From assembly GCA_010909165.1 (NCBI GenBank), contig MU008162.1, forward strand, positions 682,001-746,000: DNA of 64,000 bases, given 5' to 3'. The first letter of the stretch is position 1. Each line of letters opens with the position of its first letter. The notes beneath the pieces were generated by a model. That model worked only from the letters and a program-made list of their open reading frames with translations. It did no database searches and was not told the origin of the DNA. The DNA comes from Anthoceros angustus (taxonomy: Eukaryota; Streptophyta; Anthocerotopsida; Anthocerotales; Anthocerotaceae). The translations under genes and the position numbers were made by a program. This document shows, piece after piece, positions 12,001-24,500 of the stretch.

Positions 12001-13899
12001 TATCAGGAATCAGCTCCACTTTTACATTTGACCAATCCAGGTGAACAGGCACCGTCTTCGACAGCGCAAGCTCCATCCTGCGAGTAAATTAGCCGTCAGA
12101 CGGACCTTGTAACACGAGGGGAAAGAGGCGACCCAAGCTCACAGAAGTGCAGCAGCGAGAGCTTGGAGTGGATGAACTAACCTCGCTTTGCGCTTCGAGA
12201 GAAGTGGAACAGTATGGAAGTGTCCCAAGTACTCTCGAGCATCATGTACAGTCTGAAACTGTCGGAACTGGGGATTTTTCACGTCCGACTCAGCCTTCGA
12301 CTGGATGCACAGGAAGACAAACTTGGCCCCAGTTGCGACATCCTCACCAAAGCTACCGGGCTTCTTCCTCTCTTGCTGGTCCTTGCAAGCTGCGCACATA
12401 CAAACAAACAAAAAGCCACATCACGCACAACACTGGATGCATAACACGCCAAGTTTTTCCAGGAAAAGACCCTCACCATAGAACCTGTAGGTCCGCAGCC
12501 CCAGGACCAGCCCTTCTCTATTAATGCGTCTGAGCGCACCTTCAGCATCTTGCCGTTCATCTTTTTTGATCCTCAAATCAACCTTCAAAATGTTTTGAAA
12601 TCCAAACGCCCTCTGCAAGGGCGTACTCTCCGACTCCAAAAACAGGTTCTGATTGACACATTGTCAGCACGCGTGCGGCCTGCACTCCACCCCAGTCCTA
12701 CCGCCCACAATTCTGAAGGACTCACCAGAAAGACAACAGAACCCGCTCGATCAAGTTTGCAATGAAACGCAACGTGCTGGTCCTTGACGTCAGCTCCTGC
12801 CTGCCACGGCTCATCACACGCACAAATCAGGAGCAGCAAGCAGCCGGTTCAGGGACGCTCGCGTCAGAGGAGACAAGCAATTAACCAAGTGAGGCTCAGC
12901 TGAGAGCCGGAGATTGCACACTTGGTGCATTGCTTGCCCCGCTCCGCCGGGACACCAGGGCGGACGAATGCAGAAAGCTGAAAGGCGTACTTGAAACGAT
13001 CGCTCCATCTGCACCGCGCCTTCACAATGCCGCAGCCAATCCTCCACGGAGTACAGGTCCATGTCCTGGAACTGCAGAATCTTCTGCGGCAAAAGATGCC
13101 TCGCCCACGCGTCCCTGCCACACCGGAAATTGGGAAATCAGCCAGGCACAAGAGAACCGTCTCAGCCAGCACAGCACACCACAGGAATGCATCGAGCCAG
13201 GCCAACTCACGGTCCGAAATACTTCATAATCAGGAACTGCTTGACAAACGGCAGCTTCCCGAAAGCTGCCCATCGCTCCTGCTGTTGGTCCAGGAGCTCC
13301 TGCGGCCTGGAGAGCTGCAGCCTTCTGACAACGGAGTCCTCCTGACCGACAACAAAAGCTGGCCTCTTGGGACAGGGCTCCGGCGATCCAGAGCCGGGGC
13401 CTGAAGAATTATCATCCGCCCTGCCCCGCTTGCCCAGGAATGGGGCCCGGACCGCCCGCTGGGGAGTGTGGGGCGACGGGGGCCCGGGCGGCAAGAGCCG
13501 CCCGGGCGGGGTGAGCAGGTGCGGAGGGAAGGAAGGGAAGGGTGAGGGAGGGAGGGAGGGAGGGAAGGGAAGGGAAGGGGAACAGAAAGGGGAAGGGGAA
13601 GGGGAAAGGGAGCTCTGCAGGAAATCGGAATCCGGCATGCCCGCTGCCTTCTCGGCCAGGTAAGTGATGAATGCCGAGGCCGACTTGACCACCTGCGAAT
13701 TCACCACCTTGCGGAGCACCCACAATCCGCGCGGCTCGTCCAATTGCGCCACCCGAGAGCGGGCACTGTCCTGGACAGTTTCCTTGGTCTTCCTCTGAAT
13801 CAGGGTGACCAGCCGCTCCATCGCCGGGGGCAAGAAGACGCACGACGCAGGTGCTGGTTCCCCTGCCCCCGCCCCTGCCCCTGCCCCTGTTCCCGCCAT
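9061..13899 (-). CDS. RDR3: RNA-dependent RNA polymerase, gamma clade (RDR3/4/5 type)
   Basis: Copies RNA into double-stranded RNA; gamma-clade plant RDRs have poorly known roles in silencing. About 17 exons. The first are 13211-13899, 12991-13114 and 12726-12800; the last holds RLYGGPDF, VVYQDAM and VIFAWKVAGDALL and stops at 9061. Earlier exons carry DGIGFISEDLMRLCPTSVFK, LYVQQRLFHQGSVYKG and LPPQTIQVRPSMRKV. The catalytic block at 10470-10484 reads DLDGD within RSVVDEMANSDLDGDEFWI. The surrounding sequence (VYKPPGLHLGDIH, KRSVVDE) matches gamma RDRs as remembered, whose motif is usually DFDGD. Exon 1 encodes a Pro/Ser/Phe-rich stretch from a purine-rich tract, and the protein begins with a Gly/Ala repeat. 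All catalytic aspartates are present, so the gene looks active. The middle exon borders were not all fixed. Confidence 0.92.
13543..13612 (+). repeat. Polypurine (G3A/G4A2) tract inside RDR exon 1
   Basis: About 70 bp of almost pure G and A on the plus strand, with four GGG runs spaced by single A, then GGGGAA repeats. It matches the G-quadruplex consensus. On the coding strand it gives a Pro/Ser/Phe-rich low-complexity segment of the RDR. Confidence 0.8.
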
Positions 13900-15587
13900 C
13901 GCCTCCCCTGTGCAAATCGATTCCGATTGCCCCTCAGCTACATGTCAGGGCGCTGGCCCTGGCCCTGGCCCTGGCCCTTGCACCATCGCCATCCACTCTT
14001 GCGTTCGTTCGGCTCCTCGCTGGCCCGCTCCTCCGCACTCCTGCGAAGACGCCCCTGCACAGTCACCTGCACAATACGTAGACATGATGTAATAATGCCC
14101 ACAAAGACGAAGCACAATACGGAATCTCTGTCCTACAGTCTAAGATTCACGATCCAATCCAAATTCAAAAAGCCACCACACTTCGTTTGGACAAAGCTGC
14201 ACTTCGTTATTACAGGACGGGCCGGCTGGGCCCACGCTATCTACCCAGACAAGTCTGGAATGTAAGCAAGTCTTCCTCTCATCAGGTTAATTCCGAGAGA
14301 ACCGCAGACGATGTCAGTTGGCGTGAAGACCGAGGGGGAGAAGTGGAAACCTGAGCCAAGACCTACATACAGTCTGTGCAATCTGTCTCAAGATGTGAGT
14401 ACCTGGGTTGGGGGTACTGAAACATGTACAAGGAAACAGAAAACATGGGAAGGCATGCCAAGGGACAGTTTCAGAGAGCCAGAGAGAAGCAAACAGCACT
14501 TCAGGTCACAATACGGGGAGACAGCAGTTGCACGCACGGTACTCAAGATTATGGCATTCGATGCTTGCATAGCATCCAGGATGCTTTACAGTGCAGAGAA
14601 CTGGGGGCCGTTTTGTCCACCAACAGGCTGCTGCTGCAGATTTCAGGAGCACCTGGCGTCAAGAAGTTAGAGATGCTAGGCAGCAGAGCGCAATGCGGAG
14701 GACGCGAATTCGTCGCAACCAAACACAGCACTGGCTGAAGCGCACCCATAGGCAAAGAGGCTAGTAGCTACACGACGAGAAGCAGAGAGGGCCGGTGACT
14801 AACCTCATTGCGTGGCGCGTGCGGTGGGGAATCCTTCCTCTCCCCAAGCAAATCTGAACAAGTCAGGTATGAAGGCAGAGATGCTACACTGCAGGCAATG
14901 CAGCATAAGGAAGTGCCCAACGAATGCAGCGTGGTAGCGCATTGGGACTCACCAAATAGCTAGCTAGCTCTTCACGCGACAGTCAGTAATTGAAGGCCAC
15001 AACATTTCCCCAACTCCGACACCCATCTGCCATCGCACCCTACTGCCCATCGCTGCCCTCGCCACGCTCATGTTCCGGTGTCCTCCCTCCCTCCTGTCTC
15101 CACCTCGTCAGGCTTCCACAACACCACGCTTTTCGGAACACATTGAGCTCGAAACGCTACGGTCAAAGCACTTGACCTGTTATTCCTCCGCAACTAATAT
15201 GTATCATCTTCTGCCTGTCTCGGGCAGGCAGTACCTTTGGCATTCCCTCAGATTCGAAACACGACACTACAGGCTTCCTCTCCACGGCAAACAAAACTGC
15301 CCCCAAGCACAAGGGACCTAGGTTCGGCAACCTTGCATATACATAGATATACATACAGTGTTGTTTTCAGTCAGCTTAATTCCTGTTGGGCACGCCCGTT
15401 TCCTTGTGCGAGACCAGAGCCAAGGTGTAAAATCCACTTTATCTATCGACATGGTTGTGAAGTGTCAAGAAAAAGGCTGTACGCTGCACAGCAACCGCGT
15501 TAAATTAATGTACAATAATGGGCAAATGCAGATTAATGCAGAGCCCATATCTACTCCTCAATGACCAACCTACAGTACATAGGTACT
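13900..15587. other. Intergenic region between the RDR and ORC5 genes
   Basis: The RDR leader lies at the left, including a four-fold GGCCCT repeat near 13954-13978 just upstream of its start. The ORC5 3' end lies at the right. The reading frame opening at 14311 is not recognised and is treated as non-coding. I see no supported gene. Confidence 0.5.
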
Positions 15588-17664
15588 CTAGCCCTGTAGA
15601 AGGTACTTGGAGAAAGGAAAGTTGATGCTCCGAGCAACCTGTGGATAACCCAGATGCCAAGTGTGAGTGGACGCAGTTCCTAGCTAGTTGTTCCTGGCTG
15701 AAGATGAAGAGGCGGGGGGAAGCCTGAGTCACTCACCTCTTGGATGAAGTCCTCATCCACGTTGCAGCAATATCTCGAAGAGCCTTCCAGTGGGTTGCTG
15801 CATCCTTTGATGAGCAAGTTCACGCTGACGAGAGAGGAAAGCTGCATCAACACGTCTGCAGTTATGGAGACAGATACCACATTCTCTGAATCCAGGGAGG
15901 CAAATCCACTTCCAGCAGCATCTGCTGCGTGGTGGTCCACTACGCACTTGAAGATAGCCAGGAGTCTTTCCAGAGGGAAACTGCCGGGGCCTTTTAGATG
16001 CTTCTCACGTATCTGGAGATCTTTCTTCTCCAGTGACATCACAGAGCATCTGAAACGGAAAGCGCCACGAGGTTGGTTAAGAACGACACCATGGAAACAA
16101 GGACCCCAAAAGTTTGATGCTACAGGCTCGGAAAATCGTGTCACCTTCTCTTCTTCGGGCCTCTAGGTGCATCGGTAGAGTCAAACAGGGCGCCATCCAG
16201 TGTTGCGGCATTTCTGGACGCAATGTAAGCAGCCAGCAGTAGATATTTGCTGCATGCCGAGAGGTGGAAGTCCAACTGTACTGTTTTCCTCTTGGTCGAA
16301 GTCCTCCATCCTGACGTTTCTGGGCCCTCGTCGCTTGCATGATGGGAGGCATACTCTTCGATGGGGAAGGTTTGACCAAGCGCTGAACGCACATGCTCCT
16401 GGACCAAAGTGCACAGCTTTCTCTTCCCAGCATTGGTGTTAGGATTGACCAATCCTTTGACCACCGGCTCGCAATATTTCTTGAACAGAGGCTCCAGACT
16501 TTGGGCGAGGTCAGTAAGCCTGCCAGTCGCCCTACTGAACGGCTTCAAGACAGCTCTGTAACCCAAGGAGCAAAAGAAACATCAGTTGAGAACCAAGTTC
16601 GTCCAACATGCTTCCAGTTCCGGAGCCCAGGGTACTGAGAGATAACTCACCTTAAAAATGCACTGTACAGATCAGAGTGATGCGGGGATTGCTTTTGCAG
16701 GACCTTGGATAGCTGATCCTCGGTGTAGTCGGGAAAGAACATAGGGCTGAGCTCCCGGAAACCAGTGCTAGAGTAAAAAGAGTCCGGTCCGAGATTGCTG
16801 ATGAAGATGAGACCTAGGTTCGGCAACCTTGCAAGCTCAGGCATTCTCACAAGTGCGGACAGTAAGCAGCTTCCTCCAGCCCACTGCCGTATCAACTCCA
16901 AGTTGTCAATAATTATGTATACAACCTCACGTCCTGCCCTCCGGAAATCACAGTCCTGGTGACCCTGAGCAATGACACTGCAACGAGCATTAGAACAGGA
17001 GAACAAGAGCACCTTCATCAAACACACCAAAGCACAGGTAGGCTCACCTAGTATCCTCCTGGACAGGCGACCGAGATATGGCCTTAGAACAAGCTTCAGC
17101 AAGATAATCAATGAAATCCGTAATCCTATCACATCGTTTTGCACTGCTGTAATTGTTGCTGGCTGACCGCACATGGCCTTCAAGCTGGCTGAGAATACTT
17201 TCAAACAACAGCCTGGGACTGTGGCAGGACCTTATGCTCAAGTAAGCATGAGGCCTTCCAAGCAGCTTGAACATGTGTCGGACAATCCTCGTCTTGCCCG
17301 TGGCAGACGAGCCATACACGAGCAAAGGAGGAAGATAATCAAACGGATCTCCAACCAGCCCCAGAAGCTGGTTGATCTCTGTCTCTCTCCCGGGGAACTG
17401 CTCGCAAAGGTGCCTGTTGAGATCGTGGCGTGACAGCGGGCTGCATTCCCCCTCATATCCCCCCCGACAAGAATGCGAAGTGCTAGGGATGTCCGCAGCG
17501 GCTGCTCCTGCTTCGGAATCCAGCGACTCTCTCCGCGCACACTGAAGAACCGACGTCGGGCTACAAACAACCGCAAGCTCCCCGATCTTGTCAGAAACAT
17601 GATCCTGAGACTGAGCCGCATCCTCCATCGGGAGCTGAACGTAAATGGGACTACTTTCCGCCAT
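15588..17664 (-). CDS. ORC5: Origin recognition complex subunit 5
   Basis: AAA+ subunit of the origin recognition complex, which marks replication origins in the nucleus and loads the MCM helicase. Five exons join exactly in frame: 17048-17664, 16651-16977, 16145-16555, 15737-16049 and 15588-15638, giving 572 aa. Walker A is VYGSSATGKTR and Walker B is VVYIIIDNLE (D but no following acidic pair). The ORC5 C-terminal winged-helix part includes the tail VARSINFPLSKYLLQG, close to plant ORC5 as remembered. The N-terminus before the AAA+ domain is longer than usual (about 100 residues) and Ser/Glu-rich. The start chosen is the ATG at 17664 (MAESSPIYVQL); a GTG-led extension upstream is less likely. 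CNX5 lies on the opposite strand about 1.2 kb away. Confidence 0.92.
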
Positions 17665-18838
17665 CTTCAGCGATCCCGTCCTCCCCTTCCCCACTCCTCT
17701 GCTAACCAGATTGCTCCAACATTTCACCCTCGGAGAAACCTCACCAGCAGGATGGATCTTTACCACCACGATGCTGCCTCCTCAAAGTCCTATCAAACAT
17801 TCCAATGCCGCCGAGACACTCCTGCCTTCCACACTCTGATGTAAATCGAGCACCGAGCAGATTCAGCTCCTCCAATCCGCAACAGGAGCTCCCCGCGCAG
17901 CACAGAGCAGCAAGCGCTTGGCGCGCTTGGCGGGAAAATGCGCGCACTGTCTCGGCAGGGCAGGCCAGGGCAGAGCGGAGCGGAGCTCAACGTTCTCGAA
18001 TTCGCTCCAGAATTCGCTCCAAGCGAATTCGACCCCGTGGTGGGTGGGAAGAAGTGTTTCCCGCCTTGTCTCGGCTTTCCCGCTCTGTCCTGGTATCCGA
18101 TGGCAACGATCCCGCAAGGCAAAAAACCGGGCCGGCGAAACTGAAGCCGGACCGGCGTCCCGCGTGATTGGCCGAGGCGCACGGCCCCCGTCGTTGGCGA
18201 TAACGGGGGCGAAATTAGCGGCGAAACAGGCCGGCGAAATGCCGGATACAGCAAGTGACGACGGGAAGGAAGCCTATTCACGGCCCAGGCTCCCAGCCAG
18301 ACGGCCGGGGACTTCGAAATTTTGCTGGGCTCGAGTTTTAGCAATGGTCATTCAGGCACCCCATCCGAGCATGATGTGGAAGAAGAAGAAGAAGAAAAAT
18401 TTTATTGAAGTCCGCTAAGGACGGATTTCCGTCATGGGACTTGGTACTTAACAACTTATACCATGGTGTGCCTAAGCTACTTGCACCAAGGGCATCCACT
18501 CCCTTCAGGCACCCCATCTAAGTACCGATCCAAGCTCAGGATGCTTAATCACGGCGTTGTTATAAATGTGTGTCCATTTGGCCTAGGCGATGTGGACACA
18601 CATATGTGGAGATAGAGCTGTTTCTTCTTCTGGGCTTATGCGAAAGGAGGGACGAAGACGAATTTAAAGACGACTCGATTCACGGTAATGGACTGAAAAT
18701 TCTCACATGCAAATCTGTGTCGTGATCCGCAGCTCTGAGGATAAAGTGAGCCACTGTGGGATGAATTCTGCAACACCTCTACATTCTCAGATGGCATGGT
18801 GGGACTGATTTTCCGAAAAGTTCAGGTCGCAGCAGGCA
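17665..18838. promoter_or_regulatory. Divergent ORC5/CNX5 intergenic region
   Basis: Head-to-head spacer of 1.17 kb. The ORC5-proximal part is GC-rich (17900-18340). The CNX5-proximal part holds a short dispersed repeat (18377-18606). The CNX5 promoter is probably limited to the last ~230 bp. Confidence 0.5.
18377..18606 (-). repeat. Short dispersed repeat, copy 1 (SINE-like)
   Basis: About 230 bp. On the minus strand it starts near a 12-bp-stem hairpin (TGTGTCCA...TGGACACA type) and ends with GGACTTCAATAAAAT followed by a (TTC)n tail. A copy more than about 90% alike by eye lies in opposite orientation at 46811-47035, and a fragment at 33455-33525. The AATAAAAT-plus-microsatellite end looks like a retrotransposed RNA tail. 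I saw no tRNA-type A/B boxes. Confidence 0.7.
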
Positions 18839-21168
18839 ATGGCGGAGATTGAGGTTGCAAAGCTCCTTGGGGAGAATGCACGCCTGCAGAAAGAGGTCGC
18901 AGAGCTGCAGCGGAAACTGGGTCAGCTCTCTAAGGACGGAGATGGTGCCTCAGAGGTGGCCAAGGTGGCCAAGGTGGTGAATAATGTGGGAGGGGGGGAT
19001 GTGTGCGAAGGAGCGCAGATAGGGCACGGGCTGTCCGCTGACATGATCCGAAGGTACAGCCGGCAGGTTTTGCTTCCATCCTTCGGGGTGCAAGGTGGGT
19101 GTCATGGTCTGGGGAAGTAGGGAGGTGATGCTGCCGGTCCAGTCAATTGTGTGTATTGATGTCCTGTGGCTGGGCCGGAAATCAGGTCAGGAAAGGTTGT
19201 TGAATTCGTCAGTGCTGGTGGTTGGAGCTGGAGGGCTGGGCTCTCCTGCGGCTTTGTATCTCGCTGCAGCTGGATTTGGTGAGCTACTTTGGGCCAGCAT
19301 ATTGTTTAAGGCTGGAAACGTTTTGTCTAGCTTCTAGAAGTCTCACTGGATTTCGTTTTCGTTTTACTTTCAGGACGTCTAGGAATTGTTGACAGGGACA
19401 CTGTGGAGCTGAACAATTTGCACCGCCAGGTTAGTGGAGGCACAGATGGGGCTTTGATTTCATGGTTATGAGATTGTGATTCCTTCCGCGCTTAAGTTTT
19501 TCTATTGTGTCTCCTGGAATAGGTTATTCACACCGAAGCATTTATTGGTTTCCCAAAGGTCACATCTGCAGCTACAGCGTGTCGGGAGTAAGCGGCTTCT
19601 GACACTTGATGTGTGCCACTTCCTTGGTCTGATGTCATCGTTCTCAGAATGATGGCTTCTGTGAGTGCAGTATCAATTCTTCCCTTGATGTGACGGAGTA
19701 TCATGATGGGCTGGATGCGGGTAACGCTGTGGGCATCATCAGCCAGTATCCTGCAGATGTTGTACTCCTCCGTTGATTGCTTAGCCCGCAGAATATTTGC
19801 CGTTCGACTGTGTGGGTGTCTGTGTTGGATGCATGGTGCACTTTGACGTCCCAGCAGATATGATGTTATAGTGGATGCAACAGACAATCTACCTTCAAGA
19901 TACATTATCAACGATGCCTGTGTCATTGCTGGGAAGGTACTAGTGGACACTCGCCATTGACCCCCTTCCTCTCCCCCCTGTTGGTCATTGAGAAACCAAT
20001 TACAACGTGACCTTATGCAAGTCTGATGTCCTTATCCAGCCTTTGGTTTCAGGAGCAGCTCTTGGTCTGGATGGTCAGGTATGCCTAGTGTGTTCATAGT
20101 TCTTCTCTTCCGATTTTCATGTGGACACGGTTATTGCTTTTCAATGACCCCTTCCCTATGCTGCAGTTGAGTGTGTACAACTACAAAAATGGACCGTGCT
20201 ATAGATGCTTGTTCCCTGCACCCCCTCCGCGAGCAGCATGTCAGAGGTGCTCTGACAGTGGAGTGCTTGGCATAGGTGAGCATGGTCTCTGAATGGCCAT
20301 ATAACTTATGCAATGCCTGCTATGACCAGCCATGTGTAATGTATTCTTCTTTCTCCATGCAGTTCCAGGTGTTATTGGTTGCCTTCAAGCCCTTGAGGCA
20401 ATCAAGGTTGCCAGCGGGTTGGGGAAACCTCTCAGTGGTGCATTGCTCATATTTGATGCTGAGCTTTCACGAATACAGACGGTAAGTTATCAAGCTCATG
20501 TTCTGATAACAAAACATGTGCAGTTGCAACACTGATCTAGTGCCTTGTTCAGGTGAGGCTGAGGGGAAGAAATCCAAAGTGTGTAGCGTGTGGAGACACC
20601 CCAGAAATATCTCATGGCAACATGCAATCCTTTGACTACGAACTATTCACACAATCAACCTCATCTGACGAGGTATTTGTGTTCTCAATTTATGTGGCAA
20701 GGTTTCACTGCAGAATGCCACCTTCTAAGCAGATACGTGTTGCGTGTACTTGTACCACAGGCCCCAGGTCGGATCCAAAGGCTGCCACCATCACTTGGTG
20801 TGTCCTGCACAGAATACAAACGTCGCCGTGATCAAGGTGAAGCTCACTTGCTGCTTGATGTTCGAAGTAGGAATGAGTTCTCCATTGTCTCTCTCCCGGA
20901 TGCGGTGAACGTCCCCTTCTCAGATTTAGGCAACCAACTAGAGGTTGTAAGATCGGCCCTGGCCACGGTCCGCAAGAAACTGTGTAGCACCCATTTAGAG
21001 GTTGAGCCTCGGGATGAAGTCCCTATTTTCGTGATTTGCCGGCGAGGAAACGACTCTCAATCAGCTGTTCAACTACTGAGAGACGTGGGCTTGACTTCTG
21101 CTTTGGACATTACCGGTGGCTTAGTATCTTGGGCCAAAGAAGTGTACCCAGAATTCCCTGTATACTAG
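18839..21168 (+). CDS. CNX5: MOCS3/UBA4 homologue CNX5: E1-like adenylyltransferase-sulfurtransferase
   Basis: Cytosolic enzyme that adenylates and thiolates the MoaD-like and Urm1-like C-termini, feeding molybdopterin synthesis and tRNA wobble thiolation. Eleven exons join in frame: 18839-19094, 19186-19278, 19374-19429, 19523-19587, 19671-19745, 19858-19936, 20040-20078, 20167-20275, 20363-20481, 20553-20672 and 20761-21168, giving 472 aa, the usual size. An N-terminal coiled coil ([20 protein letters not shown]) precedes the E1 domain. The nucleotide loop is [16 protein letters not shown], then [16 protein letters not shown]. Zinc CxxC pairs are CYRC and CVAC. The C-terminal rhodanese domain has the active loop ICRRGNDSQ, with Cys as the persulfide carrier, and ends [12 protein letters not shown]. 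All key residues are present. Confidence 0.95.
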
Positions 21169-21539
21169 AACAAGTTGGTCCAAAGAAGGTGGGAAACTTC
21201 CGGCGTCTTTTATAAGACTAGAAGTGCACTAAGTTGTGATCCTGGAAGTTTGCGCAAGGATACTTGGGCAAAAGAATATATATGTGAATTAGCAGTTTAT
21301 ACAAGACACATTCGGACAACTTTGGCTCACAGGCTCTGTGTCTAGGTAATGAGAGAGCCCAGATGAAGTCTAATATGGGGACCACTGCTGGATAACATAC
21401 AATGGGACTGTGGGATTTAAGCACTCCACAGAAAATATTGAATAAGAATACACTTGTGAAACTACAGGCAGTACTGGTACTTGTCCTTCAACATGGTCGG
21501 TCAACCAGAACTGAAGGAGATGTCGACGAATTGCCAGGA
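21169..21539. other. Convergent gap between CNX5 and the NAC gene
   Basis: 371 bp of AT-rich sequence between two converging genes. It probably holds both 3' UTRs. No gene seen. Confidence 0.5.
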
Positions 21540-24500
21540 CTACACGAGAATAGCCGAAAACATGTGCCTAGCCACTCGCCAAACTACTCTCAGCATCAGA
21601 AACCACAGGAAGGCAGATAACGCACCCAGAAGAAATACAAAAACGAACCCGCTGTTTGATCCCTTGACAACTTTCCTGGGCTCTCCAGCAAATTGCATGT
21701 CCATCTGGGCTTGCCGTAGACCACATTTGCACGCTCCCACCTGGAGATCTGATTCAGAGGCTCGCTTCGCGTCATCCAAGCGGTGTGGTGGGAAAAGGAC
21801 AGTATTCCAGGACCCCGACATCGGGCTGTATGCGGGCCGCTCATCTCCCTTCTCCGCGCTGAAACAATTTTTCACGGCCACCTGCAGATGTTCTGCTGCA
21901 CCTGGGCATGAACATGAGAAAGTAACAGCAGTAACCCTTGCATTCGTGGCTGTGACATGGATTGCACTGAAGCCCACTGCTGGTTCCCCACCTTTCCAAG
22001 TTTGCTGTTCCCAAGGCCGCAACTGACCACTACCGGGATACTCAGCAGCTGATGCTGGCAATGCTGGCACAGATCCCAAGATCTTCAGCAATCCAGCAAG
22101 AGGGGTCTTCAACTTACCACCCTGCTCCTCTTTCAGCAAGACACTCAGCGCTTGCTGTTCTGATTTTTCACATTCCGATTTTTCACATTCCGGGAAGGAC
22201 TCCAGAGTGGAAGGTACCTTCAGGTTCATGGCCGCAGATCCTTCCCCTTCCTCACTCCGGTGTGACTCCTCTCCCCTGTCTGACTCCCCCTCTCCGCTGT
22301 CTGGCTGCTCTAACCCACGTATATCATCTACCTGTAGGCCTTGGGAGAGCTGGAAGGGGCCTTCGGTAGCACTTTCTAACTCACCAGGAATAACCATTTC
22401 AAATTCTTCACTATCCTCTTGACTCAGAGATGTCCAAGAAGATGTGATTGTAGACTGCAATCTACAGTTGTCGGCATCATCATGTGAGAAGGTCAGAGCT
22501 GGAGATGCGGGTGGTGGCTGCACAATAACCCCCAGATCCATGGGCTCCTCTAAAGGATGACCTGTCTCTACTAACCCAGAAGAGGGTTCTGCCTGTTCAT
22601 CAGTTCGTCTGGAGACTTGGCTACCTCCAGATTCTCGACTCAAAGTGGCCAGAGTCTCAATTTCTCTGGCACTGCCCCGAGGCTCACTACTGGCCACCCC
22701 AGACACTTCTACATCCGGATTTGTATCTGGAGGCCAACCACCAGTCTCTGAACTGCTCAACAAGATGGTTCCCAAATACATTGGACTTCCACCACCTCCC
22801 AAATTGCTAGTCGTAGACGTGACAGCACCTTCAATCTCCTCCTCCAATCCTCGGTCAAACAGTCTTGCACAATCCCTACCAGGATCCATGCCTGGGTATG
22901 GGCCCCTTAATTGCAACCGCAATCGATGTGTTGCATCTGCTGGAGGGATATACTGGAGATGGTGATGCCCATCAGGCCCAACTTCACTGCCAGCGCCATC
23001 AAACATTTGCTCCATCTCCCCAGCCTGGACTGCTATACGAGCAGGTTGCACCTCACTGCTCTCCAGCGCTTGTCCATAATTTTCGTTTTCTGACAAAATT
23101 CCCTGACCGGGTTCATGATATTCCATATATATATTATCAGGACTAGGAGACAAATCTAATAAATCCGCAAACATCATTTCTTCGCTATACATAGGGTAGC
23201 TTGAGGAAGAGGGGACAGATCCTGCACAAACAGCCAGAAAAACATCGTCAACCCAGATTGGCTAACGAGAACACCTAAATCGCCCACACTCGCGTACCGT
23301 TGGAATGCTACACACACTCAACAGAGCACAGGGCACATCACTAACCCCTTCAAAAGCAGCAGTACCACACCTCTCTCAGAGCGAGCTTTTCCATTATTAC
23401 ACCTTCATGCGGGTAAGTTATAGAGGGGCAAGGGAGCGTTAGCCTCTCGAGGTGAGAACATTTACTCCGCTGATCAGAAGTAAATATTCTCACCAGTAGA
23501 TAACTTGGCGCCAGCCTTACACTGAGACCGTACCTGGAATGGACATCATGGGTCTGTTCTCCATCACTTCCGCATCTCCTACTGAACCAAAATTTGTGCT
23601 TGCATGAGCACCAACTACTCCGAGTGGATATCCTGACTGCATAGGGCCCCCAGAACCCTGAAAGAGATCCTGAGAACGGAAAAATTGTCACGGTTAAACA
23701 TCTGACCAGACAGACCAATAATACGTAGAACAAGTCGAACACCTCAAAGTCCAGGGACATCTTGAGCCACCAAGAGATGCTCTCAACCCCCTCAAAGGAC
23801 AGACTGTCTCGAAACCCCCCAGTTCTCCCCCCACTCAACTGGAGAACGACAGCCACTTCCTTAAAGGCAGGAGATCGATAGCATCCCCTGCTGAAACGAG
23901 CCACCCCCTTCCCCGTGGCTCTAACCATCATATCATGTAAGTGTACCCACATCTTCTTGTTAAGCTGATCAAGAGACGCCTTACACCCTCAAAGACCACT
24001 GTCCCCCGCAAGGAGAACCATGGCCACACAAGATAGTCATCGAACATTTACAGAAGGGTAAACATTCTCACCTCAGTGTTCCTCAGCAGCCCACCAGACG
24101 GTTCTGCAGCCTGACGGTCTGGCTGCTGAGATGATACACGGGCCATGGTCGCATCCTGGGCGAGCAAGGAAGAAGAAGGATCTTCAGGCCACGAGAGCAC
24201 GTTCTCATGGAAGGCATAGTTGCCATTCAAAGGCCTTTGCATGCGCATCGCCCTTCCGCGGCCTCCATCTCCAAACCAGGGGTCACGGAAACCAGATGCA
24301 TCAAACCCCCACTGGCTCATCTCAGGTATGTCGTCCCAAATCTGATCCAACTCGGCGAGCAGCCCGCTAGTAGTCACAGGTATCTCCTCGCCCAGACCAG
24401 TGAAGTTCGCATCGAAGTCCCCTACGATAGGCACATCACCCAAGTTGTCCAAATTTAACGGACCCGCCTCGGTCTGCTGGAGAATGTCCACCATATCATC

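Noticed and set aside
13744-14265. Long plus-strand frame opposite RDR exon 1
   Set aside because: It is the shadow of the minus-strand coding exon and its GC-rich leader; no family features and Pro/Ser/Ala bias fits antisense of repeats.
14311-14670. Plus-strand frame with a GT donor, possible small spliced gene
   Set aside because: No recognisable homology and no convincing acceptor; kept only as unassigned sequence between RDR and ORC5.
18377-18606. Helitron end because of the hairpin
   Set aside because: No CTRR end follows the hairpin and the other end has a microsatellite tail, which fits retrotransposition better.
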